From positions 1,630,404-1,694,403 of the forward strand of contig OZ004597.1 of the NCBI GenBank assembly GCA_963924555.1: a DNA stretch of 64,000 bases, given 5' to 3'. The first letter of the stretch is position 1. Every line of letters starts with the position of its first letter. Origin of the DNA: Crambe crambe (taxonomy: Eukaryota; Porifera; Demospongiae; Poecilosclerida; Crambeidae). Positions 52,568 to 64,000 of this stretch are shown one piece after another. Made by a program: the position numbers and the translations under genes. The notes beneath the pieces were generated by a model that worked only from the letters and a program-made list of their open reading frames with translations, ran no database searches and was not told where the DNA came from.

Positions 52568-52976
52568 TTGGACGTTGATTTTAGGGTTCTAAATTAATCA
52601 TCTAGCTACCAAATTAATACAATAATATCATTAACCAAGCATCTGTAGAGGGTACGACTCACTGATGCGCCATCAAACCAATTTTCTCTCTCCATTCCAT
52701 GACAAAAGCTTCATAACAGACCGAGAACATTTGTAGCTACTAAACGCTCATTGCTATGGCCAACATCACTCTAAATAGAGCACATCGCTGCTAGTGGGCG
52801 GGGCAGATCATGCGCGCGCATACATGTTGCAGCGCTAGCGCTGAATGAAACTGTGCAGACTTTTATGGTTGCCTGACATTCCTTTGTTGACAACTAGACC
52901 TTGATATTGCATTAACAGTCACAACAATATTCAGTATTTAGTCAGAATAACACTTTACTTTTCCACGATCGAGACT
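52568..52976. promoter_or_regulatory. bidirectional promoter, GMCL1 / MOXD1-like copy A
   Basis: 409 bp between divergent starts. A GC box GGGCGGGGC lies at 52796-52804 and a TGCGCGCGCA palindrome at 52811-52820, close to NRF1-type cores. No clear TATA box. Confidence 0.5.
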
Positions 52977-55900
52977 ATGATGAAGAAGTTAATCACAACT
53001 CTCCTGCTAATTGGTTCAGTAGTAATAGCTCTTGCTACAACTGCACACGTTGATCTCCGGGCCTACCCATTCAGCCTTGTTCTGTATGATCAGAACAACC
53101 AGTACTATGGATTGCACTGGAACTTCACCAGGGAGACACAGTCCATTTATTTTGCAGTGAATGTGAGCACTACTGGATGGGTTGGCTTTGGACTGTCTCC
53201 CAATGGACAGATGCCTGCCTCTGATGTCGTGATAGGATGGATCAATGGAGGACAGACTCATTTCCATGTAAGTTAATTAATTAAACATAGCCATAGCCAT
53301 AGCTAGCTAAAATAGCTAGCCAAGTGTGTGAATCAGTATGCAAGGATGAGGAGTCGGCTATGCAAGGATGAGGAGTCTGCTATACACCATATAAATAGTG
53401 TCTTGGCCCAATGCATGGGAAGGGCTCATCACTTTGATATGATAGCTACAAATTATATCTATGATAAATGCATGGGAAGGTTGATATGATACAAATTATA
53501 TCTATTGATATTTCAGTTTTTGATCATTTAGTAGTTCAAGCACTTAAATCAGTTAGAAAAAAAAAGAAGTTATTAAGTTGCTATATATAGCTAATGTATA
53601 ACCTGTGCACAATCAAGAACTGCTGAAGGCATATAGTCTCGTGTGCCAGCCTATGAAGGACTCAGGTAGTTAGCTATACCTTGCAGTTAAATACTGGTAT
53701 AGCCATGGTCCACCAATCTATAACCCCTTGGCGGAAACCGCTGCACGTGTGTGAAAAAAATAGTTCTCAGGAATGAACATTTCCATGCTTGGTTACTGCT
53801 GCCTGCAGCCATGCATGAAAAAAGGTTATAGCTAATTGCATCATGCAAGTTTGGCATTCTCCATGACTTAAAAGATGAGAAAGCATGCCAAGATGAAAAG
53901 ACATGCCTGGGGGTTCAATACTGAGCTAAGTAGCATTTTACCGAAGCCATTAATTATATGTCCAACTAGCTGGTGTTGTCTAGACTCTCTCCAGGTTCAA
54001 AAGTTGGATAACGCTGGATAAAATTCCTTTTTAATGTTGAATAACAAACAGCTTCCATTTATGAGCTCCAGGTATTTTTTACTTGCAGGATAGATTTGCT
54101 GAAGCTCGTCGTCTCCCTTCCATTGATCCGAGTCAGGACTGGTTCCTACTAAACAGTGAAGAAGAAAATGGATTCACCATGCTCGAGTTTTCTAGAAATT
54201 TCACCACATGTGATGATCGAGATTTGGATATTACAGTATGTACAGTATCTATAATTAAGTTCATGCCTCCATTAATATCCTTTGTATAACAGTCCTCTAC
54301 TGATCGTGTGGTGTGGAGCTTCAGTTCAACCGATCCCTCTGGGAATGATGCTGTGATGCACAACTATCAAGGCTCTATGAGTGTCAATCTCATTGGAGGG
54401 CTGCCTACCAGCAGGAAAACTGCACCCATTGATGAGTCTACACTGGATATTACAGTCTCAAATGTATGTTATTGTAGACACCTTTATTTGACTGCATACT
54501 CATCTATACAACACCTCCAGGTGACCATACCAGTGGCTTTCACTACTTACTGGTGTGCAGGCTTCAAACTCCCTTCAGAGTTGGTCAACACCACGCATTA
54601 TGTCACTAGGGTAATCTACTTCTTGTTAATATTATTTTGTGGGGGAGAGGAAGGGAATAGTTAGCTATAGACCAATTGTATGAAGCTAGCCCATGCACCA
54701 GCCAAACGATTTGGCTCACCTTCACAGCACAATCCATTCATCATCATGACCAATTACTATGCAGATATCTCCAGTGATCACACCACATGCTCAGTCTTTT
54801 GTCCATCACATGTTGGTTTACCTCTGCAATAGCCCTATTGTCAAGGGGGCTGTAGGAAGTTCTACACCTTGTAGTAATGCTGACAGATCCATCGGGGAAT
54901 GCAGAGGATTACAAGGACTTGTGTTTGGAGGTTGGGCAATTGGAGGACTGAATGTATGTGCTCATTAAAAAAAAAAAAAAGTTTATTATATCCACATTAA
55001 GATTATACTTTCTTTTATAGGATTTTATATATCCTGAAGGAGTAGCTTACCCTATTGGAGGTATTGGACAGGACCAGTTTGTTGTGATTGAAATACACTA
55101 TGATAATCCTCAGAACACTCCAGGTATTACTTTACCCAATGCTTATACAAAAACAATGAAAACAAACAACAACAAAACAACTCCTTACAGGGGTGATGGA
55201 CAGTTCTGGGATGAGATTTTTCTACACACTTGATGAACCCACACAGAGAGCTGGAATTCTTTCCTTGGGTCATTCTGTGACGAGATTAATGCTCATTCCT
55301 CCAAGCACAGGGAACTACACCGTTATGTCAATTTGCTCCTCAAATTGCACCAGACATGTAAGTCTAGAAATCGACCGGACTTATGATGTGCTGTGTATAT
55401 AACATTATGCATAATTATATGCATTCAGCGCATTCCAGAAGGAGGAATTAAAATCTTTGCAAACCTCCTGCACACTCACTTAATAGGTGAGTGTATAACA
55501 CTGAATATTAAGATGTTATTTAGCTAGCTTATTCCTCCCTACATTCAGGACGTGGACTGGCTATTGAGCAATATCGCTGGAATGCAGAGCACAATGTGTG
55601 GGAAGAGTTAGAACCCATAGACAAAAACCAGAAGTATGACTTCAACTTCCAGCAACTTGTGCATCTTCCGAAGGAACACTTAGTTCTGCCTGTAAGCTAG
55701 GTTTTCATCACTGTACGTTATAATTATAATTTTTATAGGGTGATATTCTTGTATTAAAATGCAACTACAGCACAACTGGTAGGCCTGCACTCACTTTGGT
55801 AAGATTAATTTGTCATGATAATAATTACAATATATTATAATAATCTATTATCATACTCACAGGGAGGACTAAGTACACATGAAGAAATGTGTCTTGCTTT

Positions 55901-56696
55901 TCCTTTCTACTACCCAAGACCCCCCGGATTTGACATACTATCATCTTGTACTAGCCTTCCAGACCCCACTATTTCCCTCACTGATTTCCTCAGCTACCTT
56001 CAGAGGTATGATAGTGAAAGGTTCAATGTCTAGCTACTCAATAATAGCTAGCTAATGTTAGGGATGACTGTTCTTTTATTAGAATAAATCCAGCAGCTGC
56101 TATCGATATTGCCAGTAGAGATGAAATCCGTGCAGGCTTTGCTCTCTCAAGACTGAATTGGAAGGGGAACCCTGAGATAGCACGGAAATTGCAAGATTCA
56201 TTGTTGAGTAGTCCAGCTGTGGAAATATGCCGAGCAGAAAGCGTAAGCCATGTAGCTAGCTATATAGCTATACTTTAGTCCTGCAGCGACAGGATTTCAC
56301 CTTGTGGTATAGAGCATTTGCAAAGCATCCCAGCGGCAGCCATTTTGGTGCACAATTAGTATTATGCTCTATGGAGATTGTGCACCAAAATGGCTGGGTA
56401 AAAGGATGCTATAGCTAGCTATTAAAGTTTTTCTCTTTCTTTAAAATCTTTAGCGTGCCGTTAACATCTCTATAGTGACACCCCCCAATGTGCAGTACCA
56501 GTACCAGCCTCCTGATATATGCAGCAGAAACTGCTGTGATAGTTTGAGCAATGCAACTACTGATGGTCGTCTTGCTACTGATGGGACTACTGGAACTACT
56601 ACTGATGGAATTAGGGCTACTAACAGAGCGACACCTCAAACACAGGCTTTCAGTTTGCTCCTGCTGTTCCTAATCATCTATATAACATGTACTTAG
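52977..56696 (+). CDS. MOXD1: MOXD1-like DOMON copper monooxygenase, copy A, about 14 exons
   Basis: A signal peptide (MMKKLITTLLLIGSVVIALA) is followed by a DOMON domain (LHWNFTRETQSIYFAVNVS, GWVGFGLSPNGQM) and the two Cu2-monooxygenase domains. Copper ligands of the DBH/PHM family are all present: HHM in SFVHHMLVYLC, the third His in IEIHYDNP, HTH in NLLHTHLI and Met in THEEMC. GGWAIGGLN, SSGMRFFYTLD, FDFNFQQ-type (YDFNFQQLVHLP) and GGLS match MOXD1 across its length. The C-terminus is a Thr-rich stalk ending in a hydrophobic stretch (FSLLLLFLIIYITCT), so GPI anchoring or a membrane tail is likely. Exons start at 52977-53269, then 54090-54237, 54292-54463 and so on to 56696. MOXD1 is an orphan enzyme related to dopamine beta-hydroxylase; the substrate is unknown. 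Confidence 0.92.
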
Positions 56697-57191
56697 TTAC
56701 TATGTACATTATAAACCACATGCTGACATGTACAGAGCCAAGAAAATTGCACATGCGTAATGACGTCACACGTGGCGAATACGCGCGCGATGAATATAAT
56801 TACTGCGGTTTTATGGAGTACCTCGGGTACTATAATTATCTATGATGGAATCTTGCTGAGTGTGCATTCTCGCGAGCCTCACCGGATGAATATAATTACT
56901 GCGGTTTTATGGAATCTTGCAAAAATTAATGCTGAGTGTGCATTCTCGCGCATGCTCAACTTTGAGCCTCGAAAATCTCACCGGAGAAGGTGAATGGCAT
57001 GCTAATAGGTTAGAACTATACTAGAACAGCTCTTCAAAGCTTACTTCTCTAAAGTTCTTTCCAAATCTGACTGTAATTTCAAATTTTAAGCAGTGCGCAT
57101 GCGTAGTAGTCGGTTTACGGATGACGCCTGACGATTAATTTTTGCAAGATTCCATAAAACCGCAGTATAGCTAGCTGAAACGATAACGAAG
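56697..57191. other. intergenic stretch between the two MOXD1-like genes
   Basis: It begins with a dispersed-repeat word (56720-56752) and a full CRE TGACGTCA (56761-56768) followed by a CACGTG E-box (56769-56774). A 29-bp direct repeat (56789-56816 and about 56885-56913) and an inverted-repeat element (56899-57165) fill most of the rest. This must also contain the promoter of copy B. Confidence 0.6.
56899..57165. mobile_element. MITE-like element with 32-bp perfect terminal inverted repeats
   Basis: The left end CTGCGGTTTTATGGAATCTT (continuing to 56930) and the right end (57134-57165) are perfect reverse complements over 32 bp. The flanks are TA on both sides (56897-56898 and 57166-57167), the target-site duplication of Tc1/mariner-type elements. 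The 267-bp length and lack of coding capacity suit a MITE. Its right end is 26 bp upstream of the MOXD1-like copy B start codon. Confidence 0.6.
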
Positions 57192-60100
57192 ATGAAGTTA
57201 TTTGCATCTCTCTTGGTGATTGGTTCGGTTGCTGCAGCTGCGCATATTGATTTGCAAGCCAAGTATCCCTTCAGAGTTGTTTTGTATGATCAGAACAACC
57301 AGTATTATGGATTGCACTGGAACTTCACCAAGGAGACACAGTCCATTTATTTTGCAGTGAATGTGAGCACTACTGGATGGGTTGGCTTTGGACTGTCTCC
57401 TAATGGACAAATGCCTGCCTCTGATGTCGTGATAGGATGGATCAATGGAGGACAGACTTACTTCCATGTAAGTTAGCTAGCTATTAATGTTGCAAAGCTC
57501 TCAGTCTCCAGTCCTGATCAATCTCGAGAAATTACATACCAACAGCATGTTAGCTACCTATGTCTGTGCATGCTATACCATCACAGTGCCTCCAACCTAT
57601 GAAGTTTGATTTCAGTATAAAATGCTCCCATTTTCCTTTTAGCCATTTTATAGGTAATGTAATATAAAGTAAGTTTATCTAAATTTCAGTATTTTTAAAA
57701 ATTCTTCAGTATTCTTGGTCAAATGTCAAAATACTGATGAATCAGTATAGTTGTCATGGGCACCACTAGCTAGTTCTCTATTTAAAGAACCACACTCATT
57801 GTGGCAATGCATGGTGTGTAGACTATTGCATCACTCCAGACATTATAGCTAGTCTTGGCTGCACAATTAAATTAAAACCCACCCTAATAATTCCCCTTGG
57901 AAGTCCATACTTACGTAGTAATGCACCTGGGGCAGATATAATGCGTAGTACCACAATTATTGCAGAAAGTGTTTATTGGACACCATTTTGTCCCAATACA
58001 CACACTATTTTGTTTTTAGTGTGCGTGTGTATATTGGGACAATTTAAGTGTGCAGTATGCACTTTCATTTTTACAGTGATAGCTATATATAGCAACAGCA
58101 TGATAGCAACAGATGTAATACATAATATAGGATAGATTTGCTGAAGGTCGTCGTCTCCCTTCCATTGATCCGAGTCAAGACTGGTTCCTACTAAACAGTG
58201 AAGAAGAAAATGGATTCACCGTGCTTGAGTTCTCAAGAAACTTCACCACATGTGATGATCGAGATTTGGATATCACAGTATGTACAGATATGGCAGAATT
58301 ACTAATTGTGTGTATGAAAATGATTTATGATGTAGTCATCCAGTGATCGTGTGGTGTGGAGCTTCAGTCTTACTGACCCTAGTGATCCCTCTGGGAGTGA
58401 TGCTATGGTCCACAACTACAAAGGCTCAAGGACCATTAACCTCATTGGAGGAGACCCCAATGTGGATGTTACTTCTCTAGAAGGTGAACCATTCTTTGAA
58501 GCCATAGCCTCCAATGTAAGCCACAATCAAAGTCTCACATGACATTGCGTATTGTATGCAGTACACATGCAAAGCAAAAATGTCGATGTATGGTAATGTG
58601 ATACGTTCCATCACATATAGCTATGGTACCCATTTGCTTTCAGGTCACCATACCTCCAAACTCTACTACATATTGGTGTCAAAGCTTCAGGCTTCCTCCC
58701 GCACTGATTAACACTACACACTTCGTTAACAGAGTGAGTCTTGCAATAATTATTTCTTTATGTGCTGGTCACTCAATATGCTACATTTTATGTAAAGCTG
58801 CAACAGTTGTTTTTACAATAAAATGTACAGTGTTGTGAGTATTATTTGTGAAATGATATAGACACAATTAATGTCATGATATTTTAGGATTTTGGTAGAC
58901 TACAAAATACCTTGAGTTGCATTACATTGCATGTCATGATGATGTGTCCTTCATGATAGATATCTCCATCAATTTCACCTCAATCTTTCTCGTATGTTCA
59001 CCACATGGTTGCCTTTAACTGCCCTACGCCACTTGGAGATAATCATGTTGGTCTATCAGCTCCATGTTATGATGAAGATGTCCTCAGAGCCTGCACTGGA
59101 GGACTTGTACTTGCAGCCTGGGCAGTTGGTGGAGAAGTAAGTTATGATGTTGATAGCTAATATGTGCAACTAAGGACAATGTCTTCAGTTGCACATGTGA
59201 GATTGGAATAAGCATGTCTCTGTATAAAACACAGGATTTTGTTTACCCAAATGGAATTGCTTACCCTGTGGGAGGAATAGGACAAGAACAGTTTGTAGTG
59301 CTTCAGCTGCACTATGACAATCCTAACAATGATGTTGGTAAGTAGCCATGCATACAGTAGCCTGATAAAGAAGCCTGCGTCTAAGGAGGACCTTTATCAC
59401 ATGCATGCATCCATGTTAATATAGCACGAGGCATCTTCTGACTCCATATAGGTGTTGTGGATAACTCTGGTCTGAGATTTTACTACACGTTAGAGGAGCC
59501 TGTTCATAGAGCTGGAGGGCTTTCAATAGGTCATGCTGTAAATCCAGCCATGATTGTTCCGCCTCACTCAAGAAACTACACCATTGCAGCAGTGTGTACT
59601 GCATCCTGTACTAAAAAAGTATGTTATTATTCTAACAAGAACTTCAGGTTTAACAAGTGAGCACTTAAAAAGGTTTGGTCAAATATGGATAAATATAACA
59701 TTGACGTACTGACTTGCAGTTTAATCATTTAGCTAGTCATTTATTCTGGTATTTTTCTAATGCACATCTTTAAAAATTTCTTCTAAATAAAAGGTTAGCT
59801 ATGTATCTAATGGCAGTTAGCTATAGATGTAGGCCTTGTAGGGATTGTTTTCAGCTAGATTTTAGGGCCATCTCCAATCATGTTATTGAAAGAATTTTGA
59901 ATTTTAAACTGTGTAGATATAGCTAGCTATATTTTGAGAACCCGTAGAGTAAAGGTAAGAGTTTTTAGTTTATACACTCTTATGACCTTTGACCTGCCAT
60001 CCCTAGATATAGAGAGTACTCTGATATTGTTATGTTGCAGTTCCTCCCTGAAGAAGGAATTAGGGTGTTTGGAGACTTTTTGCACACTCATCTAGCTGGT

Positions 60101-61122
60101 GAGTGGCTATACATAATACATCAATCCCAAATTTGATTTTGAGGCCCGGGTATCATACACAGGTCGTGGATTGGTTCTTCAACACTTCCGTTGGAATTCT
60201 GAATGCAATGTTCTGGAAGAGTTAGAACCCATCAACCAAAATATGAACTATGACTTCAATTTTCAACAATATACACATCTCAAAAAGGAATATTTGATCT
60301 TACCAGTGAGTGTCTTTGACCATAAATTATACAGTAGGGACAGGAGATGTGGTTCTTCAATTCTGTAGGGAGATATTCTTGTACTGAAGTGTTACTATAA
60401 TACAACTGACAGAAATTTTGTCACTTATGTGAGTCTGCATGACTTTGAACATGTGATTTCATAGACCCTCTCAATCTAGCTCCTTTCTTTCCAATGCAGG
60501 GAGGACTAAGCACGAGAGAGGAGATGTGCATAAGTTTCCCTCTTTATTACCCACGATCTCCTAATGCATTAGCAAATTGTGGCAGCATATCACTCTCAGG
60601 CTCCTTCACAGACTTCTATTTGTATCTTGCAAGGTACTGCTGTATGCAGGCATAATAGTTCAGAGACTGGGTACAATGTCCACTGCATTGTATAGGACAA
60701 ATCCGAGTGCTGCTCAACTGTTTCTTACAAATCCTGGTCAGGCATTGACGGACCTAAATTGGGAAGGCAATCCTCAATTGGCTACTACTCTACAAAATTC
60801 AATTCTGAATAGTAAAGTTGCTGGATACTGCCGTACTGAAAATGTGAGCTAATGATCTGTTGTAATTAATGATACCTGTTCCCCTATTCGGGGATACTGT
60901 TCCCTCAAGTAATTTTTTTCTTCTTCACAGGGACGTTTTTTGACAACAAATGTAAGTCTCCCCACAACCAAGTGTCCCTATGAGGCTCCAAATAAGTGTC
61001 GTAGTTCTCAACCTGAAAACTGCTGTGCTAGAGTGGGGACTGCTGCTGCCATACCTCAGACAGAGATCAACCTTGCCATTGGTGTCTTCCTACTTGTCTT
61101 GAGTTTCTTCATGGCAATGTAA
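57192..61122 (+). CDS. MOXD1: MOXD1-like DOMON copper monooxygenase, copy B, about 14 exons
   Basis: The exon structure mirrors copy A: first exon 57192-57469 with signal peptide (MKLFASLLVIGSVAAAA) and a DOMON domain nearly identical to that of copy A at DNA level, then 58132 onward. Copper ligands are intact: HHM in SYVHHMVAFNC, His in LQLHYDNP, HTH in FLHTHLAGRG and Met in TREEMC. AAWAVGGEDFVYP and DNSGLRFYYTLEEP are strongly MOXD1-like. The C-terminus has a Cys-rich piece (KCPYEAPNKCRSSQPENCC) and a hydrophobic end (INLAIGVFLLVLSFFMAM), as expected for a membrane or GPI anchor. The later exons differ more from copy A than exon 1 does. The ATG chosen opens the signal peptide. Confidence 0.92.
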
Positions 61123-61294
61123 AAAATTGCTGTAAAACTGACAATTAAAAACATTGATTATTATTATAGCTTAACTATTAATAGATGCTGAGCTTATGAG
61201 TGCAATAATTATTACTATTAAACATAATGCGCACAAGCTAGCGTTACTTATTTTAATATCAAGAGTGATGCAATTTCACTTCTCAATATAATAG

Positions 61295-61540
61295 TTCAGT
61301 AATAGCTCTTGCTGCAGTTGCACACCTGCAGGAGTATCCATTCAGCTTTGTTCTGTGTGATCAGAACAACAAGTACTATGGATTACATTGGAACTTCACC
61401 AAGGAGACAAAGTGCATTTATTTTGCAGTGCTATGCTGGGTGGATTGGCTTTGGATTGTCTCCCAATGGACAGATGCCTGCCTCTGATGTCGTGATGTGA
61501 TGGGTCAATGGAGGGCAGGCTTATACTTCTGTGTAAGTTA
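61295..61540 (+). pseudogene. broken exon-1 copy of a MOXD1-like gene (third unit)
   Basis: Strong DNA match to exon 1 of copies A and B: signal-peptide end, DQNNKYYGLHWNFTKET, then SPNGQMPASDVV words and the GTAAGTT donor. Compared with the intact copies it lacks about 11 bp after TTTTGCAGTG (frameshift near 61430) and has an in-frame TGA where the others read GGA (near 61498). No further exons follow before the CpG-rich patch. It is a dead fragment of the tandem array. Confidence 0.85.
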
Positions 61541-61612
61541 TTAATGCTGCAAAGCACAATACTGGCAATAAGAATTATTGGATTGAGGCGTGACCTCCGG
61601 GGCCACCGTAAT

Positions 61613-61693
61613 ATGCTGACGTGTACAGAGCCAAGAAAATTGCACGGTCATGATTAAAACTTCCTGCGAATTGCGCGCGATGAATATAATTAT
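61613..61693. repeat. dispersed repeat shared with the copy A/B intergenic stretch
   Basis: ATGCTGACRTGTACAGAGCC and its 13-bp continuation match 56720-56752 with one mismatch over 33 bp, and GCGCGCGATGAATATAATTA at 61673-61692 matches 56782-56801. Both pairs lie in the same order and similar spacing, so a longer element is shared, partly eroded. Confidence 0.7.
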
Positions 61694-61754
61694 GATACGC
61701 AGTATCTATTACTTATGGTGGCCGAGAAGGGTCACCCGCGACCGCTTCGCAAAT

Positions 61755-62000
61755 ATTTACTGCCGCCCGCGGTATCCACAATACCGCCAGCGGTACCCCC
61801 CGCATACCGCCAGCGGTACCCCCCCGCATACCGCCCGCGGTATCCCCCGCATACCGCCGGGCCCGCGGTTGGTTCCGGCGCGGCGCGGCGCGGCATGCAC
61901 AACAGATCCGGAGACCCTTTACCCAGTACCACGTGTCGCGCGCGATAGCGCAGCGCGCGCTGCAGCATGAGCTGCAGATCCGGAGACCCTTTACCCAGTC
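61755..62000. repeat. CpG-rich palindromic tandem repeat and 24-bp direct repeat
   Basis: From about 61770 to 61870 units of roughly 23 bp, built on near-palindromes such as TACCGCCAGCGGTA and ATACCGCCCGCGGTAT separated by C runs, repeat four to five times. A GGCGCGGCGCGGC stretch follows. The word AGATCCGGAGACCCTTTACC occurs at 61914 and again at 61976, flanking a GCGCGCGATAGCGCAGCGCGCGC palindrome-rich core. The base composition is far above the surroundings. Confidence 0.75.
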
Positions 62001-62151
62001 ATTGATGTACTGATTTGTAATATTTTTCACCGAGATACGCCGAAAGAAATGCATCAAGTCCTTAAAGCGATTCTACACCTTACACATAATTATCTCTGTT
62101 GCGGTATATTTATTATTATAATGGATGATTCAGACTGGTATGTGGGTACAG

Positions 62152-62647
62152 CAATGAGGTTGGGGGAAAAATGAAGGGAACAGCAGAGATCACGAGGGTT
62201 GGTGAAATGAAAGATGAATAAGTTTGTCCTGTTCCACACACTAACAATCTAGCACAAAAGAGAACAGAATATTGACATCATTATATATATTTTTTTCACT
62301 AGATGATACCTTATCACTGGTTGCACGTTTGCTGTGCTTCCTTCAAACATAATTGTATTACTTCATGATATATATTGAAGAGGTAATGATGAGGTTGGGG
62401 GGGGGGGGGGGGGGGGGGATGAAGGGAACAGCAGAGATCACAAGGGTTGGTAAAATGAAAGGATAGATTCATGACTAAAAGTTTGTCCTGTTCCACACAC
62501 TAACAATCTAGCACAAAAGAAAACAGAATATTGACATCATCATAATTATTTTTATTTTGCTAGATGATACCTTATCACTGGTTGCACGTTTGCTGTGCTT
62601 CTTCAAACATAATTGTATTACTTCATGATATATATTGAAGAGGTAAG
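62152..62647. repeat. tandem duplication of about 235-260 bp covering the last kinase exon
   Basis: 62152-62386 and 62387-62647 are near-identical, both with GATCACRAGGGTTGG, TTTGTCCTGTTCCACACAC, ATGATACCTTATCACTGG and TTCATGATATATATTGAAG. The left copy has one extra C in GTGCTTCCTTC, so the kinase frame is lost there. A 20-bp poly-G run (62398-62418) marks the junction. Confidence 0.85.
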
Positions 62648-64000
62648 GGGCCAACTCCCCTCCCCTCTTGTCCACTGCAGTGAGTAGTGTCTTTGGTGCC
62701 CGTACTGCTTCATCAAATAGTTCTACCTACACAATTAAAAAATAATAGCAAAATTAATTTTCCATTTAATATTTTTCTATGGACCCAACAAGGGTTCATA
62801 ATCAAAGAAGTGACTTTTCTTTTGATTATGAACTCCTGGCCATAATTAATGATAACACTCCCAAGTTTGGTTCTTTGTATGATACCAAGGCCTCTGATGA
62901 ACTTGGAGATCTTATTGCAATGCAGACCATGTACCATTAGTTATAACTATTGGCTCTCAATTATTAAAAATGCTGGCGTGCTCTTTTTAGGGATTTTTCA
63001 TAAAAATACAGTGCAGAGGTACAAGGGAAACCTGATATCCACACTACTCACCAGTGTGCGGTCTTCTCTGGTTTCATCATAAGCCTCGGCACCAGTCAAA
63101 GTTTCCAAAGTGACCTGGACAGTATTCATTTTGTGAATGCCAAGCTCTCTCCTCATCAACTTACTACGCCATAGGCATAGACATCTGTTTTTGGAGACTG
63201 GTGGCAGGTGTCCAGCTCTGGGGCACTATACCCCAAAGTCTTTGCGACTGACTTGACAGTGACCAGAGTTCTCCCTGAAATAACTGGTGGCAGCTCGCGT
63301 GCAAAACCAAAATCACCAAGCTTGCCAGAAAAATTTGCATCAAGTAAAATATTGGCCCTTCAATCAGTAAACATTGTAATGTGCCATCCATCAATGGTAT
63401 ATACTGCTAACGTTTTCAAGTCACCATGGACTAAGTTGGCTGCATGTAGCCACACCAGCCCCCTGCTAACACCTTTCAATATCTTTGAACGTTGCTGCCA
63501 ATTCAATGCTTTCTTCTATCAGATCAGGATATCAGGGGTAGATCAGAGTGGCTACATACACTTATTATACATACTTGACTGTGTATCCAAGAATGGAGGT
63601 TCCCCTTCTCCATATATTCATATATTAGTATGGGGGGGCTCACACAGAAGCCCATTAGATCTACCAAATTTTGGTGCCTGCACCTATAAAATTTAATACA
63701 AGCTCTCAACTACTCATTAGATGTCACACTACCATACCTGCCTAAAGCCATCATCTCTGCCCTCATGAGGTCAGCTGGTGAGCATGAGGTGGCCAAAGTA
63801 GTGGAAGTAAATGAGGCAGCTGACTTGCTCTATCAAAATAATACTATTTCATAGCTATCTTCTGTAATAAAATGAACATACATCAATTTTCTTGATGGCA
63901 ACAACACTTCCATGCAAATTCCCTCTGTACACTGCCCCAAAACCACCTTTCCCAAGCAAATTCTTCTCATCAAAGCCACTTGTGCAGTAACTGAGTGTCT
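62500..64000 (-). CDS. IRAK/Pelle-type protein kinase, 3' part; continues past the right edge
   Basis: Exons in minus order: the glycine-rich loop and Lys (LGKGGFGAVYRGNL, VVAIKKID) at the window edge to about 63881; the alpha-C helix (LMRAEMMALGR); RHQNLVDLMGFC and LIYEYMEKGNLHSWIH; LVWLHAANLVHGDLKTANIL; LLDANFSGKLGDFGFAREL; VAKTLGYSAPELD and KTDVYAYGV; TLETLTGAEAYDETREDRTL; and VELFDEAVRAPKTLLTAVDK with LFNIYHEVIQLCLKKHSKRA. The order and words such as HGDLK in place of HRDLK are those of IRAK/Pelle and plant receptor-like kinases. Introns are very short (about 50 bp). The C-terminus either reads on to a TAG near 62512 or splices further. The N-terminal part, where a death domain would lie, is outside the window. 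Confidence 0.8.

Overview
The window reads as nuclear DNA of an early-branching animal, most likely a sponge. Genes are intron-rich, introns are mostly short (about 50 bp to 1 kb) with GT-AG ends, spacing is tight, and several gene pairs share a divergent promoter. The gene set is metazoan: TAB2/3, an MRL-family (RIAM/lamellipodin) adaptor, ARL13B, GMCL1, ATP7, TRPA-like channels, MOXD1-like copper monooxygenases and an IRAK/Pelle-type kinase. The sponge assignment is inference from this set and layout; no marker gene proves it.

Layout, left to right: a DUF7918-like protein (minus, 55-1119); a COG3618-type amidohydrolase (minus, 1416-6730) divergent from a copper P-type ATPase ATP7 with 17 exons and five metal-binding domains (plus, 6868-13184); a TAB2/3-like CUE/coiled-coil/NZF protein (plus, 13367-14594); a zinc-finger/coiled-coil/CAP-Gly-like protein (minus, 14785-18372) divergent from a membrane-anchored O-methyltransferase homologue (plus, 18778-20283); two tandem single-exon TRPA-like channels (minus, 20509-24084 and 24491-28069); a long MRL-family gene with alternative N-terminal exons (minus, 28650 to at least 39545) whose upstream 6 kb is rich in microsatellites; ARL13B (minus, 46351-49760); tRNA-Leu(UAA) (minus, 49968-50050); GMCL1 (minus, 50257-52567) divergent from the first of two tandem MOXD1-like genes (plus, 52977-56696 and 57192-61122), followed by a broken third exon-1 copy (61295-61540); a CpG-rich repeat patch; and the 3' part of an IRAK-like kinase (minus, from about 62500 past the right edge).

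Functional threads, as inference only: ATP7 loads secreted cuproenzymes with copper, and the MOXD1-like proteins are secretory-pathway cuproenzymes with all copper ligands kept. TAB2/3 and IRAK-like kinases belong to the Toll/IL-1 to NF-kB pathway. The MRL protein links Ras-type GTPases to actin. ARL13B implies cilia or flagella. No prokaryotic system, CRISPR array or virus is visible. The most unusual items are the unrecognised zinc-finger/CAP-Gly-like protein, the methyltransferase with Gln at the usual catalytic His, the intronless TRPA pair, the tandem YDVP motifs in the MRL N-terminal extension, and a MITE-like element ending 26 bp before a start codon.
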